NCBI GenBank assembly: GCA_016630905.1
Contig: WBMQ01000006.1
Location: 868,001-932,000, forward strand
Source of the DNA: Capillidium heterosporum
Taxonomy: Eukaryota; Entomophthoromycota; Entomophthoromycetes; Entomophthorales; Capillidiaceae
DNA: 64,000 nucleotides
Direction: 5' to 3'
Part shown: piece by piece, positions 12,571 through 23,600 of the stretch
Numbering within the stretch: position 1 is the first letter of the stretch
Layout: each line of letters opens with the position of its first letter
Notes under the pieces: generated by a model
What the model was told of the DNA's origin: nothing
What the model saw: only the letters and a program-made list of their open reading frames with translations
The model's database searches: none
Program-made: the position numbers and the translations under genes

Positions 12571-15322
12571 ATGGATACCAGCAACCAACCTAAAGAACTT
12601 GCGGTCAAAGCTAAAGTAGAAACTACTAATACTATAGAACAAGTCGATGCATCAATTATACATAGGTTATCCGGGCCAAGCGTCAACAAAGCTGGGATTA
12701 TAAACAAAAGTGAAGTCGAAGCCAAGATCTACGAACTATCCAAGGTAAGCCTTCTAAATTTACTTTTATGCTTAAAAGTTTATATTCTTAATTCTGTTTT
12801 TAATCTAGGGTAGCAAATTCTACAACAATGAAGTAAAGAAAGATGCCAAAGTTAGTGAAAGGATAGAAAAGCTGCTGGAGAAGTATGAACAGATAAAAAA
12901 ATCCGACACTACCCAATTCCAAACTTACGTCAACAAGTTGAAGGAAAAGCTTGTTAGTAGTTATGAATCAAGTCCCAATAAGATTATTGCCCATGTCGAT
13001 ATGGATGGTATCCTATATGTTTTACATTTGGCATACTAAACTGGAACTTTTTGCTCATGTAGCTTTTTACGCTTCAGTAGAAGAATTGGATAACCCAAGT
13101 TTAAAAGGAATTCCCATGGCGGTTGGGGTTAGTTTTTATAGATAATATTTCATTATTTAAATTGATTTCGTTTGGTATTGTAGGGAGATGCTATGCTTTC
13201 GACTGCCAACTGTAAGTTTTTCCTGTTGATCCTTTTTAAATGTTTGAATTTAGATGAGGCTAGGTAATATTAAGGCTACTAGATTCATCTTAGTTAAGCT
13301 TTTTAAATTTAAAGAAAGTTTGGAGTCCGATCGGCAATGCCTGGATTTATTGCAAAGGTAAGCTTTTGTTCTTGACATTTTTTAATTTAGCTTTTCTAGC
13401 AACTGTGTCCCCGTTCGTTTCACATCTCATTATTTAATTAAATATTTATATTATTAGAGTTGATCATTGTACCAACACATTATCAAAGATACCGGTACCC
13501 TTTTAATAGTACTACAGTGTCCATTAACCTTGTTATTAGTGAAGTATCGGATATGGTCCATCAAATCTTTGAAGTAAGTTACTATATGCATACCCACTTT
13601 TAAACTTATGCTGTTTAGGTTTACGATCCCAATTTCCAGTATTCCTATTTTGTTTATTGTCTATGAACTAAGTTTTACCGGTTAGATCCATAAGCTTGGA
13701 CGAAGGTATCTTCTATATATTTTAAAGGATTTACTAAGTTCTTCTTGAAAGCCTATTTAGATATAACGGCATATTGTGAGGAGCACAACAAAACAGGTGA
13801 AATTGCTGTAAGTGAACTAAGAGAAGGCATCTTTAAGTAAGGCATTATTCAGCTTAAAATTAGTTGTTTATCCTCTTTGTGCTTCTTTAGAGCTACAGGA
13901 TTGACAGGTAAGCTTCTTGGATAAACACATTACTTTTTACTGATAGCAGTGTTTAGCCAGCGCTGGGATTGGGCCTAATAGGTAACCTTACCGCCTGAAA
14001 TATATGATGTTTATCTAATTTGCAATTTAGATTGGTCGCCAAGGTAATCCTTACACCAAAGTTACTTAGTATTTAAACATTAAAAAGATTGGTTCGGACT
14101 TTAACAAACCTAACGGTAAAATCCTATACTAAATATCACTATATGCTTATATGGTTAATAATCTAGGTCAGTTTATGATTTCTAACGAAGTAGAAGGTTT
14201 GAAAAAGTTCATGGCACCATTATCCATCCGTAAAATACCCGGTAAGCATTTACATTTGCAAAAGTATTAAGTTAGCTGTTAGGCATTGGACGTGTAACGG
14301 AACGACTACTGAATTCAGTTGGAATCAAGACTTGCCAGGATATGGTAAAGTAAAACGGTGATGTTTAATATTTAAATGTATGTTTAGTTGGATAACGCAT
14401 CAGCGCTATACGGTTTATTATCCTACAAATCTTTTCACTATATCTACCCTTCCTGCCTCGGCCTAAGGTTGAGTAGCGATTCGGATGACGAGACAAGTAC
14501 TCCCTACCAACGTCAATCTATCTCTTGTGAACGCACCTTTACTCCTATGAATGACTCTCATCAGCTTACACTTAAGGTCCAGGAAATTGCCCAAAAGTTG
14601 AGCCAGCAGATAGCAAACAAAGGTTTGCAGGCATGTTTATTTTTTTAAATCATTTTAGCTAACAATTTGAATAGGGAAAGACGCTGACCTTAAAGTTGAA
14701 AACCGATAACTTTGAAATCAAGAATAGATCAGTTACCCTAGCCAAGTTCACTGATGATCCCAAGATTATCGAGGAAATGGCCATCGAAGTAACTTTAGCC
14801 TATTGAATTTTTTGCTAAAGCTGCATTTAGCTATTGAAAAAGGAGCTTCCCATCAAAGTGCGGCTCATGGGAGTCCGATTATCCAACTTTGCTACCTCTC
14901 AAAATGATGACACACTGATAACTCAGGTACATATGCATCTACCAACTATACATTTAAATTTGTTTATATATAAACAAGTTCTTACAGCCAAAACGGAACA
15001 ATGAAGGTTCCTTTGAGGTACGAGTCTAAACGTCGACCTACCTAACTTTGATGTCTAGGATTCCAGTTCGAATGAGAACGAAAGGGATGATGCAAATTTC
15101 ATCTGCCCTGTATGTCAAAAAGAGTTTAAAGGCCGTCAGTCGGATCTTGCCTTTATAAACAGGCATGTTGACCAGTGTCTAAATCCGAAAGCTAAGGAAG
15201 AGCCGAGCCCCAAAGATAAAATGAGGAAAAAGGATGGTGATAAGGATAAGGGTAAGGACAAGAAAAGTATGGGTAATCCTGGAGGTCAAACCACTCTGGA
15301 CATGTTCTTCAAGCGCAAATGA
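12571..15322 (+). CDS. POLK: DNA polymerase kappa (Y-family translesion polymerase)
   Basis: A translesion DNA polymerase that bypasses minor-groove adducts and extends mismatched ends. Twenty-three exons join in consistent phase to 564 residues. Motifs in order: HVDMDAFYASVEE (first metal-binding Asp), ANYEARKFGVRSAMPGFIAKQLCP (fingers), YDPNFQSISLDEAYLDIT (catalytic Asp-Glu), SAGIGPNRLVAK and SDFNKPNGQF, then SIRKIPG and the little finger ending ELPIKVRLMGVRLSNF. Near the C-terminus, CPVCQKEF...NRHVDQC is a UBZ4-type ubiquitin-binding zinc finger and the last residues QTTLDMFFKRK form a PIP box for PCNA. Exons are as short as 10 nt (13254-13263), 13 nt (13400-13412, 14031-14043) and 17 nt (13891-13907). 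One intron, 14631-14674, needs a GC donor. The N-terminal clasp is present. It is shorter than the human enzyme mainly in the tail, which has one UBZ rather than two. Confidence 0.95.
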
Positions 15323-15523
15323 TGACTGTGGATGATCTTATTCTAATATATGGTAGCCATATTAACTTTTAGTTTATCGAGGTAGTAAAATAAAATAATA
15401 TATATGTCAGCTTTATATTTTTAATGTATATATACGACTCCCACAAGCCAAGCTCCAAGTTAAATAACTTAAAGCTTCATGCTTCAAAAATCTATAAATT
15501 TAATAATAACACTACAAAATATT
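15323..15523. other. Short convergent spacer between Pol kappa and MRD1
   Basis: About 200 nt of AT-rich sequence shared by the 3' ends of two convergent genes. The 3' untranslated regions may overlap. Confidence 0.5.
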
Positions 15524-18177
15524 CTATTCAAACTCCTCCTCCATCTCCTCCTCCCCTGGCATGACAACCTTGCGTTTCTTATTAGCGAGATCTGCACCGC
15601 CATCTTTCAGGAACTGCTTGTTCGTCTTCTCTCGGAGCTGCTCAATGGAGTTTTCTTCCTCGGCGAACTGGAGGACTAAGTGCCTGCCGTACAGATGGGT
15701 GTTGCTGACGTTGTCCATGACGTTTTGGGCCTCCTTGGCAGTGACAAATTCCAAGAAACCGAAACCACGGTGACCACCGCCGAACTTGGTGGGCAGGCGG
15801 ACCGACTTGAGCTGGCCCAAAGTTGGAGAATAGCTCACGGATGTCCTTAGTGGTAGCTTCGAAGGGGATATTCTTGACAAGGAGCTTGGTACCTTGCACC
15901 GACTTGGTGGTTTGCGGTGCCGCTTGACCAGGCGTGCCCGTGCGACTGGACAGTTTGATCTGCAGCTTGTGCCCGTCCAGCATGAAGTTCTGCATGGTGG
16001 CCATGGCTTTGGTTGCGTTGGCTGGACTGTCGAATTCAGCGAACCCAAATCCGAGAGAGAGGACTTTACCTGGGTGCTTAGGATTGATTTTGGTCTTGAC
16101 AGTGGCTGATTTGAGACCATCTAGGTGCTGGAAGGCCTGCCTTAACCCCTCATTCGTCGTGTCGAAGTTTAAGTTCTTGACGAATAACGTGGCGCCCTCT
16201 ATGCTTTCTGAGTTAAGTTGAACGATCTGGTCGACGGCAGCTGCCTTTCCACTGATCTCAGGGACTTCATTGGAATCTGGTAGGTTGGCGTCGGTGTCAG
16301 CATCTTTCTTGGCAGCATCGAAGGGATGCTTAAAGACACCCATAGGTGCCTTCTCGAGGTAAAGGGGTGCGTCGCCAAAACGCTTATAGGCGAGGTGACG
16401 GAAAGCTGATCTTGCTTCCGACGGCTGCTTGAACTCGACGACGGCAATGGTTTTCGAAGGCGGTATTAGAATCCGGCCCAAATCACCGTGCTTGGCGAAG
16501 AGCTGCTCAATTTCATCCTTCGTCGTACCATAAGGAATATTTTTGACGATGATGACAGTGTCACTACGTTCCTTACGGTCAAAAGCATCAACGACGATAC
16601 CGTGATCCTCAAAGAATTTCTTGGTTTCCATAATAATCTGAGTTTCGGCCGTCGCCAATCTGATAGCCAAGTTGTCGGCGTTGGAGTCCAGCACTTCGGC
16701 CTTGCTAACACCCAGACGATCAGCAATGGAATCAGCGATGGCATCTGCCGACATGAATAAACTGTTCCAATTGTAGGAGTTGGTGCTCAGTGCTTTCTTC
16801 TTTAACTCGTTGCGCTTCTTCAAGGATAAAGATTCGTCATCGAAATTGGGGGCGACCGTCAATTTATCTTTGGATGGCAGTACGTGGACTAATCGACCTT
16901 GGAAGAAAGTGTTGTCCAGCGATTTGTAGGCGTTCAACGCGTGCTCGGGTAGTAAATAGAGGACATAGGCGAACCCTTTGGGTACCTTAGTCTCCTTGGA
17001 GATTGGCATGTGCACTTCAGACAGGGGACCGAACTTGCCAAACAATTTACGAAGCTCGGCTTCGGTGCAGGTGTAACTCAAATTCCGGATGAACAGTCGA
17101 CCATTGTCTAAAATTTGACTTTCAGGTGACAGTTCTGATTCACCTTGTTTTTCCTCGGTCTTGGGTTCAGTTTCAGTTTCAACTTCAACCTCAGCTTTTT
17201 CAGACTCGGGCTCTACTTGTTCTACTTTTTAAAAAGTCAGCCATAAATAAAAAGTTACAGTACCTGTTGGTTCTTCATCAATGGTAGCCTTCATGCGTGA
17301 CCTGAGGTAGTCCATGTCGGAAACCTCGGCGTTATTGACAATTGCATCTTCCTCTTTCTGATCCTCTTCTTCTTCTTCTTCGGTCACTTTATCTTCAGGA
17401 TCCTCTTCTTTCTTGGGTATATCGTCGTAAAGCTCGTCATCTTCATCATCGAACTTCAAGTGAATTTTGTTCAGAGTCTGACCTTGACCACCTGCCTTCT
17501 TATTAGGTACCGAAGTGATTTTTGCCTTCACTCTTTCATTTTGAAGTGTATCATTTAGCGCAGCTATATCCTCGTTACCCCAAGTTTTGGTCTGACTACG
17601 CGGTTTCATAATCTCCAAGAACTCCTTGAGTTTGGCGTCCGACTTGGCTTGCTGCAATAGGTCAATATGTTTGGCGCTCTCAGCCTGCTTCTTCTCCTGC
17701 CTAGCCCTTTCTTTTTCAAGCTCTTCCTGCTTCTTTTTGAATGCTTCCTCCTTTTGCTTCTTTTCTATAGTGAATTTGGACCAAGGTTTTGGCAATGAAG
17801 GATCGTCTATCTATACAAAAATTAGCAGAATTGTATGTTAGAGCACTTACTGGTTTTGCGACTTCGACGGTTATCTTGGAAGTGTCGATAAAAGTTTGGT
17901 TGAAGTATCTAGCAGCGGCCCTAGCCTCCTTTTCCGTCTTGAATCCGATAAATCCAAACAACCTGGACTTTCCATCGCTGCCATATAATTTCAAACTTAA
18001 CTTGGATTTTTTAATAAAAAACTTACGAAGTCTTCATAATCTTGACATCAGTAATATGACCGAGTTTCGAAAAGTGCTCCTTGAACCTATCCTCTTTGAG
18101 ATGTTTTGGTAGATTCTTTACTATTATTCTGGACCTACAACTTCATTTAGCAAACGTTTGGATACACTTTCTTACAT
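15524..18177 (-). CDS. MRD1: MRD1, multiple RNA-recognition-motif protein of rRNA processing, with one apparent frameshift
   Basis: MRD1/RBM19 binds pre-rRNA in the nucleolus and is needed for the early cleavages that release 18S rRNA. Exons: 18176-18177, 18027-18134, 17851-17977, 17264-17810 and 15524-17224. The protein starts [13 protein letters not shown], as in yeast (MSRIIVKGLP), and has five RRMs with the expected spacing: N-terminal RRM1, a charged Lys/Glu-rich linker, RRM2 ([11 protein letters not shown]), an RRM3 with [23 protein letters not shown]4 ([15 protein letters not shown]) and RRM5 ([15 protein letters not shown]). The frame breaks at 15816-15818 in RRM5, where one extra G (TTTGGGCC on the coding strand) shifts FSNFG away from [12 protein letters not shown]. 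Without that base the protein would be 827 residues, near yeast's 887. The start codon is split by an intron (AT|G). Confidence 0.93.
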
Positions 18178-18549
18178 TTTAGAACTGAAAACTTTGAAAC
18201 TTTGATCTTTGATATATTTGAAGCAAATTTTGTTCCTGAGCTTAGACCCTCAATAATTTTGAACCTGAGAAATGCAGTTGATTTGGATCTAATTGATTTG
18301 CAGGTTAGCATGCAGCAAGCAAATGGGGGATTTATCAAATTTTGTTCTGAATACTGTTATAAATATTTGCTTTTTATCATTAAAAACTTGTGCTATTGTA
18401 CTCGGATTTTGCCTGCCGCAAAGTTCTAGATTCTTTCCAAATTAAGCTAGATAAATATTTAATCCTTTTTAGTCCAAATGAACTTTTCAAAGCCCAAAGT
18501 TCGAAAAGTTGATTTTTCAATCCTTTCGCTTATCAGATAAAGAACTTAA
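18178..18549. other. Divergent promoter region, MRD1 and SAM carrier
   Basis: About 370 nt between two divergently transcribed genes. It is AT-rich and I see no clear TATA or other element to assign. Confidence 0.4.
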
Positions 18550-19637
18550 ATGAGCACGAATAAGGCTGAACGACCTATATGGTTATCCCTACTGGTAAAT
18601 CCCTATGCAACTAGATAACTTTGTTAAATCGCTCGTTTTTCATTTCATTTTATAAGGCAGGTGGCGCTGCTGGAACTTCCGTCGACACCATGCTTTTCCC
18701 TTTGGATACTATAAAGACAAGACTGCAGTCAAAACAAGGGTTTAACAAAAGCGGTGGGTTTCGTGGTGTTTATAAGGGGCTTTCTTCAGCTGTCATAGGT
18801 TCTGCTCCCTCTGGTAATTTTTCATTTGACTTGGCTAAATATTTCAGCTTCCTTGTTCTTCTGCACTTATGATTTTATGAAAAGAAAAATTAAGGATAGC
18901 AACTTAAATCTGCCTATGGGAACTAACCATATGTTGGCAGCATCTTGTGGTGAAATAGTAAGTACTTATTTGGCTATATATTTATTAATTTTGATTTTTT
19001 ATATAGTCGGCCTGCCTAGTACGAGTACCAACTGAAGTTATCAAGCAACGACTACAAACCAGCCAGTACAAAACTTATGTCGAAGCCATTACCAAGATTT
19101 CTAAATCGGGTGGTATTTCCGAGTTCTACAGGGGATTTTTAACAACCGTCATGCGGGAAATACCTTTCTGTTGCATCCAGTTTCCCATTTACGAAGCTTT
19201 GAAGGTAGCTATATCAAATGTAAACAGCTTTTAAATTTTGAAAAGAAACACTACTTGCAAAACTATGCCAAGGATGAAAATTCCTTCTTGATGGCTGCTG
19301 CCATCAGTGGTTCCATTTCAGGTGGCATTGCAGCTGGTTTGACTACTCCCCTCGATGTTATAAAGACTCGGATAATGCTGAGTTCAAAGGTAATTAGGTT
19401 GTAGATGCAATTTATTAATGTTTCGTTGCTTAGCACGCTACTCATGAACCTATATACAACGGGTTCTACAGTACGTTTTCCCGAATTGTCAAGGAGGAAG
19501 GCTACTCGGCGCTGTTCAAAGGCATCGAACCTAGAATCATGTGGATATCTATAGGTGGAGCTATATTCTTGGGCAGCTATGAACTCTTTGTAAATCTGTT
19601 CTCTCCTAAAAGTAGTGTCAGCGATCAATTAATTTGA
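18550..19637 (+). CDS. PET8: Mitochondrial S-adenosylmethionine carrier
   Basis: A mitochondrial carrier family protein of the SAMC/SLC25A26 (yeast Pet8/Sam5) type, which exchanges cytosolic S-adenosylmethionine for S-adenosylhomocysteine across the inner membrane. Six exons: 18550-18594, 18657-18813, 18848-18957, 19007-19204, 19246-19389 and 19434-19637; the phases close to give 285 residues. Three repeats carry the PX(D/E)XX(K/R) signature: PLDTIK, PTEVIK and PLDVIK. The start [26 protein letters not shown] and the stretches [10 protein letters not shown] and [13 protein letters not shown] are characteristic of the SAM subfamily rather than of ADP/ATP or phosphate carriers. It lacks an N-terminal presequence, as is usual for carriers. 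Confidence 0.93.
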
Positions 19638-20686
19638 AATTAAAATAATTCGGTAAATTGGCCTTGATCTAGTACTAGGGAAAGGCATCATTCTATTCAA
19701 GTTTATTTTCAATGTAGTGTTATTGTAAATTAAAAGTGGCAGTTTACTTTTGGTTTTTAGGATGGTCCTTAGGGTTTGTGATCGATGAAATGTCATATTT
19801 AAAGGATATTTGAATAAAGTTATTAGTAGCCTACATATAGTTTGGTTTTGAGCAGATGTGCAATATAGTGGCTTGAATATGTGACTAAGAGCCTGTTATA
19901 ATGTCCTTGACCACATCTATTTTCCTAATCCAGTATACTTTTATCAGGCAGAAGGTAGCTAGTCTCAGCCAGATGGTTCTTATTTATCGAAAATAAATGT
20001 AGTTCACTTTAAAGAACTGCTGAATAGAAATGCCATAGAAATGTTCTACAGTCAGTTGGCTCCTATAGTGTAGGTAGTAACTATTTGCGAAAGTTGTCAC
20101 TAGTATCAATTTAAATAACGGATCACAATGTATTTTTCCATCCAAAATCTTGGCAATATTTAATTTTCCATGCGATTATTCCTGATATCCATATTCTAAT
20201 TATACTTTTTAAATCTTTAAATAGACTGATGGTTATAAAGTCTCTGCTATATAGTTAAAAGTAGGCCTAGCATATCTGAATTATAGTGCTATCCTATAAT
20301 TAAAAAGGTATATCAGTTATAAAACCTATTTATATATCAATCAGCTCCACAAAACTGAATTCTAGTTTGCTAAAAACAGCCATTCAAAATTAATTAGTAG
20401 TTTGTGCAGCCATTCATTTGCAATAATTCCGAGCGAATGAACAAGGGAGGGATTCTAATCTGACATAAATGATCCTGAGTTAATTTACGAATTGAAAAGT
20501 TGGAGATCCAAGACAGTTTATAGCGCTGAACACCAGTCAACCTAATCTTTTATACACAGACATCGCTAAAAAGTATCGCACTACTCGCACTAATACAACC
20601 CGACGTGTACCTTTGAGGCCTTTGGTAAATTTTGCTCTTGACGAATATAGCTGTAACCGTTTTAGTTTATATAATTAGTATTTATT
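19638..20686. other. Intergenic
   Basis: About 1 kb of AT-rich sequence ahead of the large PH-RasGEF-RhoGAP gene. No coding or RNA feature is recognised. Confidence 0.5.
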
Positions 20687-23600
20687 ATGACTTCGCAGAA
20701 CGGAACAAATAGACGTCAACCCAAACAGAGTTCCAACCCATTTACCCTCCGACCACACACCGTATTCGGAAGCCATTCGCTAGGATCACTGTTTGCACGA
20801 AGCTCCACCGACTATGTAAATAATTTGGAAAATTTGCCAGAGGATAGAGAGGCTAATTACCCCCGCAAAAATTCTGCATCTTCGACAAAGACTATCGATG
20901 TTATTCGACATCCTAACCGATCCAATACTAACCTCACCAGCCTTTCCAGCTTTCTATCCATCAATAGGAGCCAAGAAAGCTTCATGTCAGATGCTTCAAT
21001 TATCGAGGAAGAGACGATATCCAAGCTATCAGGAACTTCACGCCCCATTAGCTCTTCTTCGGTTATGAAGGAAGGATACCTCAACAAGAAGATGGACCAG
21101 AACCAGAGCTCAGTGACCAACACCCTTGCGAGAGGCTGGAAGTTGTATTACGTAACTTTACGCGGCGCTAAGCTTACTTTTTACAAACCGCCCAGCGAAT
21201 CGGAGATACGAAACTCGATAGCCTTTTCCTCTGGAAGTGTGGGAGGTGCCTCCCCCGGATCATCCCCCTCAAATGGAGTAACCAAGATCAATTCCAAATC
21301 TAGTTTGTCAGGTATGGCCTTGATACCTGCCACTTTTGATACTCAGGCTCGAGCCCTACTCTTTGAACAGTTGAACCCTACCACGAACAAAGCACTCATC
21401 GACAGATATCGATACGGAGATACTTTTACAGAAGTGGATGCTCGCTACTTTAAATTTAAGCGGTATACGTGTCTATTAATTTTCGACGATTCCTTGATGG
21501 TTTTCAAGAGGCACTGGATCAAGAGCAATAGAGTAAGTATTTTTGGAGCCGTTAACGAAGCTCTTAAGATTAACACTGGTGGTGGGTTGAATGAAGATAT
21601 GGACCCCAGCAAAGGACACTTTACGAAGTGGAAGTACCATGCGACTTACAAGCTCGAAGACTGCGACGTCATGGATGCTTCCTCTACCGTCTTTAACCAT
21701 GGATCCAGCAACACTCAAATGTTCAGTCATGGGAACAGTTCGGCCTCCTCCGTAGCAACATTATCACCTCAAGGAGATTTTTCAGCACCACTCGCATCTG
21801 GAAAAGTTCAGGCATTCCAGCTGTTTATTAAGGATAAGATGAAGACCTCGAGGCTTTTTGTAGCAGCTACTGCCGACTCGAAGAACGCATGGACGACAAA
21901 GTTGACAGAGTTTAAGGAGCGATCAAACACTATGCAACAAAACTCTCCTTCCTTGGAATCCAGTTCGAACGACCACCCTTCACCAACATTAACTGTAGAT
22001 ACCTCGGAAAAAGAAGCTGTCCTCAAGGCTAACGACAGTTCTAAAACTAGACACTTTTGGGGTTTAGGTAAGCATCCGGAGCTTGTCGTACATTCATCTG
22101 GCCCAATTACTGACAATGAGGGTGTCTGCGTGAAATCCGGATCGGTCAACGCCCTTATCCATGAAGCTATCTTCTCCACGAGCTCCGAGCCATCCAATAA
22201 CGACTATAGGAAGACTTTTATCTATCTCTATCCTAGCTTCACCACCTCGGAGGTCATTTCCAATGAACTTTTACGGTACGGTAGGCTTCTATTTAAAGAA
22301 GATCAAGATTTTGACGAGCGTAAATTGGAAATGATGGAAAACTTTTCCGAATTCGTTTACCTGTGGATTAGCATGAATGGACCCATGATTGAAAAGGAAT
22401 CCCTCAAGAATATCAAGGTTGTAGTCGACGAGTATCTTAATCGTTTTTCAGACAAGCTCAACTATAGCGAAATTTTGGATTCACTAATCTCTACTAAAGA
22501 CGCAGCTACTCTAACGACTTCCTTAGTAGCTGATTCTGGTAAGCCTGAACCCCAAGCTGCGGACAGCCAATCTAGCGTTTCCTCTTTGATGAAAACTGGA
22601 TTAACTCCATCCGTATTTTTAAAAATGGATCCTAATGAACTGGCACAGCAGCTTTATGTTTTTCATTACAAAATGTTTGGTCAGTATCAGTTGAAATTGA
22701 ACGACCCTTGTCATATGCTGGCGTCTCTGACTGACCCTACACACGTCTTTTCATTTACTCCGAAACACCCTCACTTTTTGACTAAACTGATATTCCACCA
22801 TCTTTTCTTTGCTACCCCTTCATCAGCTCCGTCGCGTAGGGCTGCGGTCATAAATCAGTGGATTCAGGTAGGCCACATTTCACGTGACTTGGGAGATATG
22901 GCATCCTGGATTGCCATTGCAAATGGCGTGTGCTCGCCAGTCGTAGCAAGACTTAGTGAGACTTGGCGTAGTGTCGATAAAAGGTTAATTAAGCTTATCA
23001 ATAAGAGGTGGGTCCCAGTTCTAGTCGACCTTGGTCTATTTAAGCCTGAGCATCCTGGAACACCCGATGCCCCCAAGTGTATGGTTCTCCTCCAGGAACA
23101 GAACGCCAAGCGTCCTACCCTTAACTTTGTACTCCCCTTTTTTGGCTCTTTCAGACAATACATGCTTCGATTACTAGAGTCAAATTTAGACGGTGAAGAG
23201 TCCAAATCAAAGGGTAATTTCATTTCGTTCGAAAACTATTTGAATGTGTACAGCGTCTCTAAATCTCTGAGGGATCAATGGCCAAGTTCGCTTTCCCCCG
23301 AAGCATACAACAGCTCGACGTGTACATTCCCTACCAAGAAGGTGTATTTCGATTATTTTGTCAAGGCTAGCTCATCTCAACACGGCAATCTAAAATCTTA
23401 CGTTGATGAAATGGATTTCGACTATGACATCGACAGCTTGCATAAGCGATCCGAAATTTGTGAGACCGCATTTGTGTCTGATTACGTCAGTCAAGATCAA
23501 CATCTGTCCAAAGGAAATGCATCAATATCACTAAACTTCCCACGACCACTGCGGTTCTCTCCACTGTTTATTGAATTGGTGGCCTCCCATTTCCCGCTAG

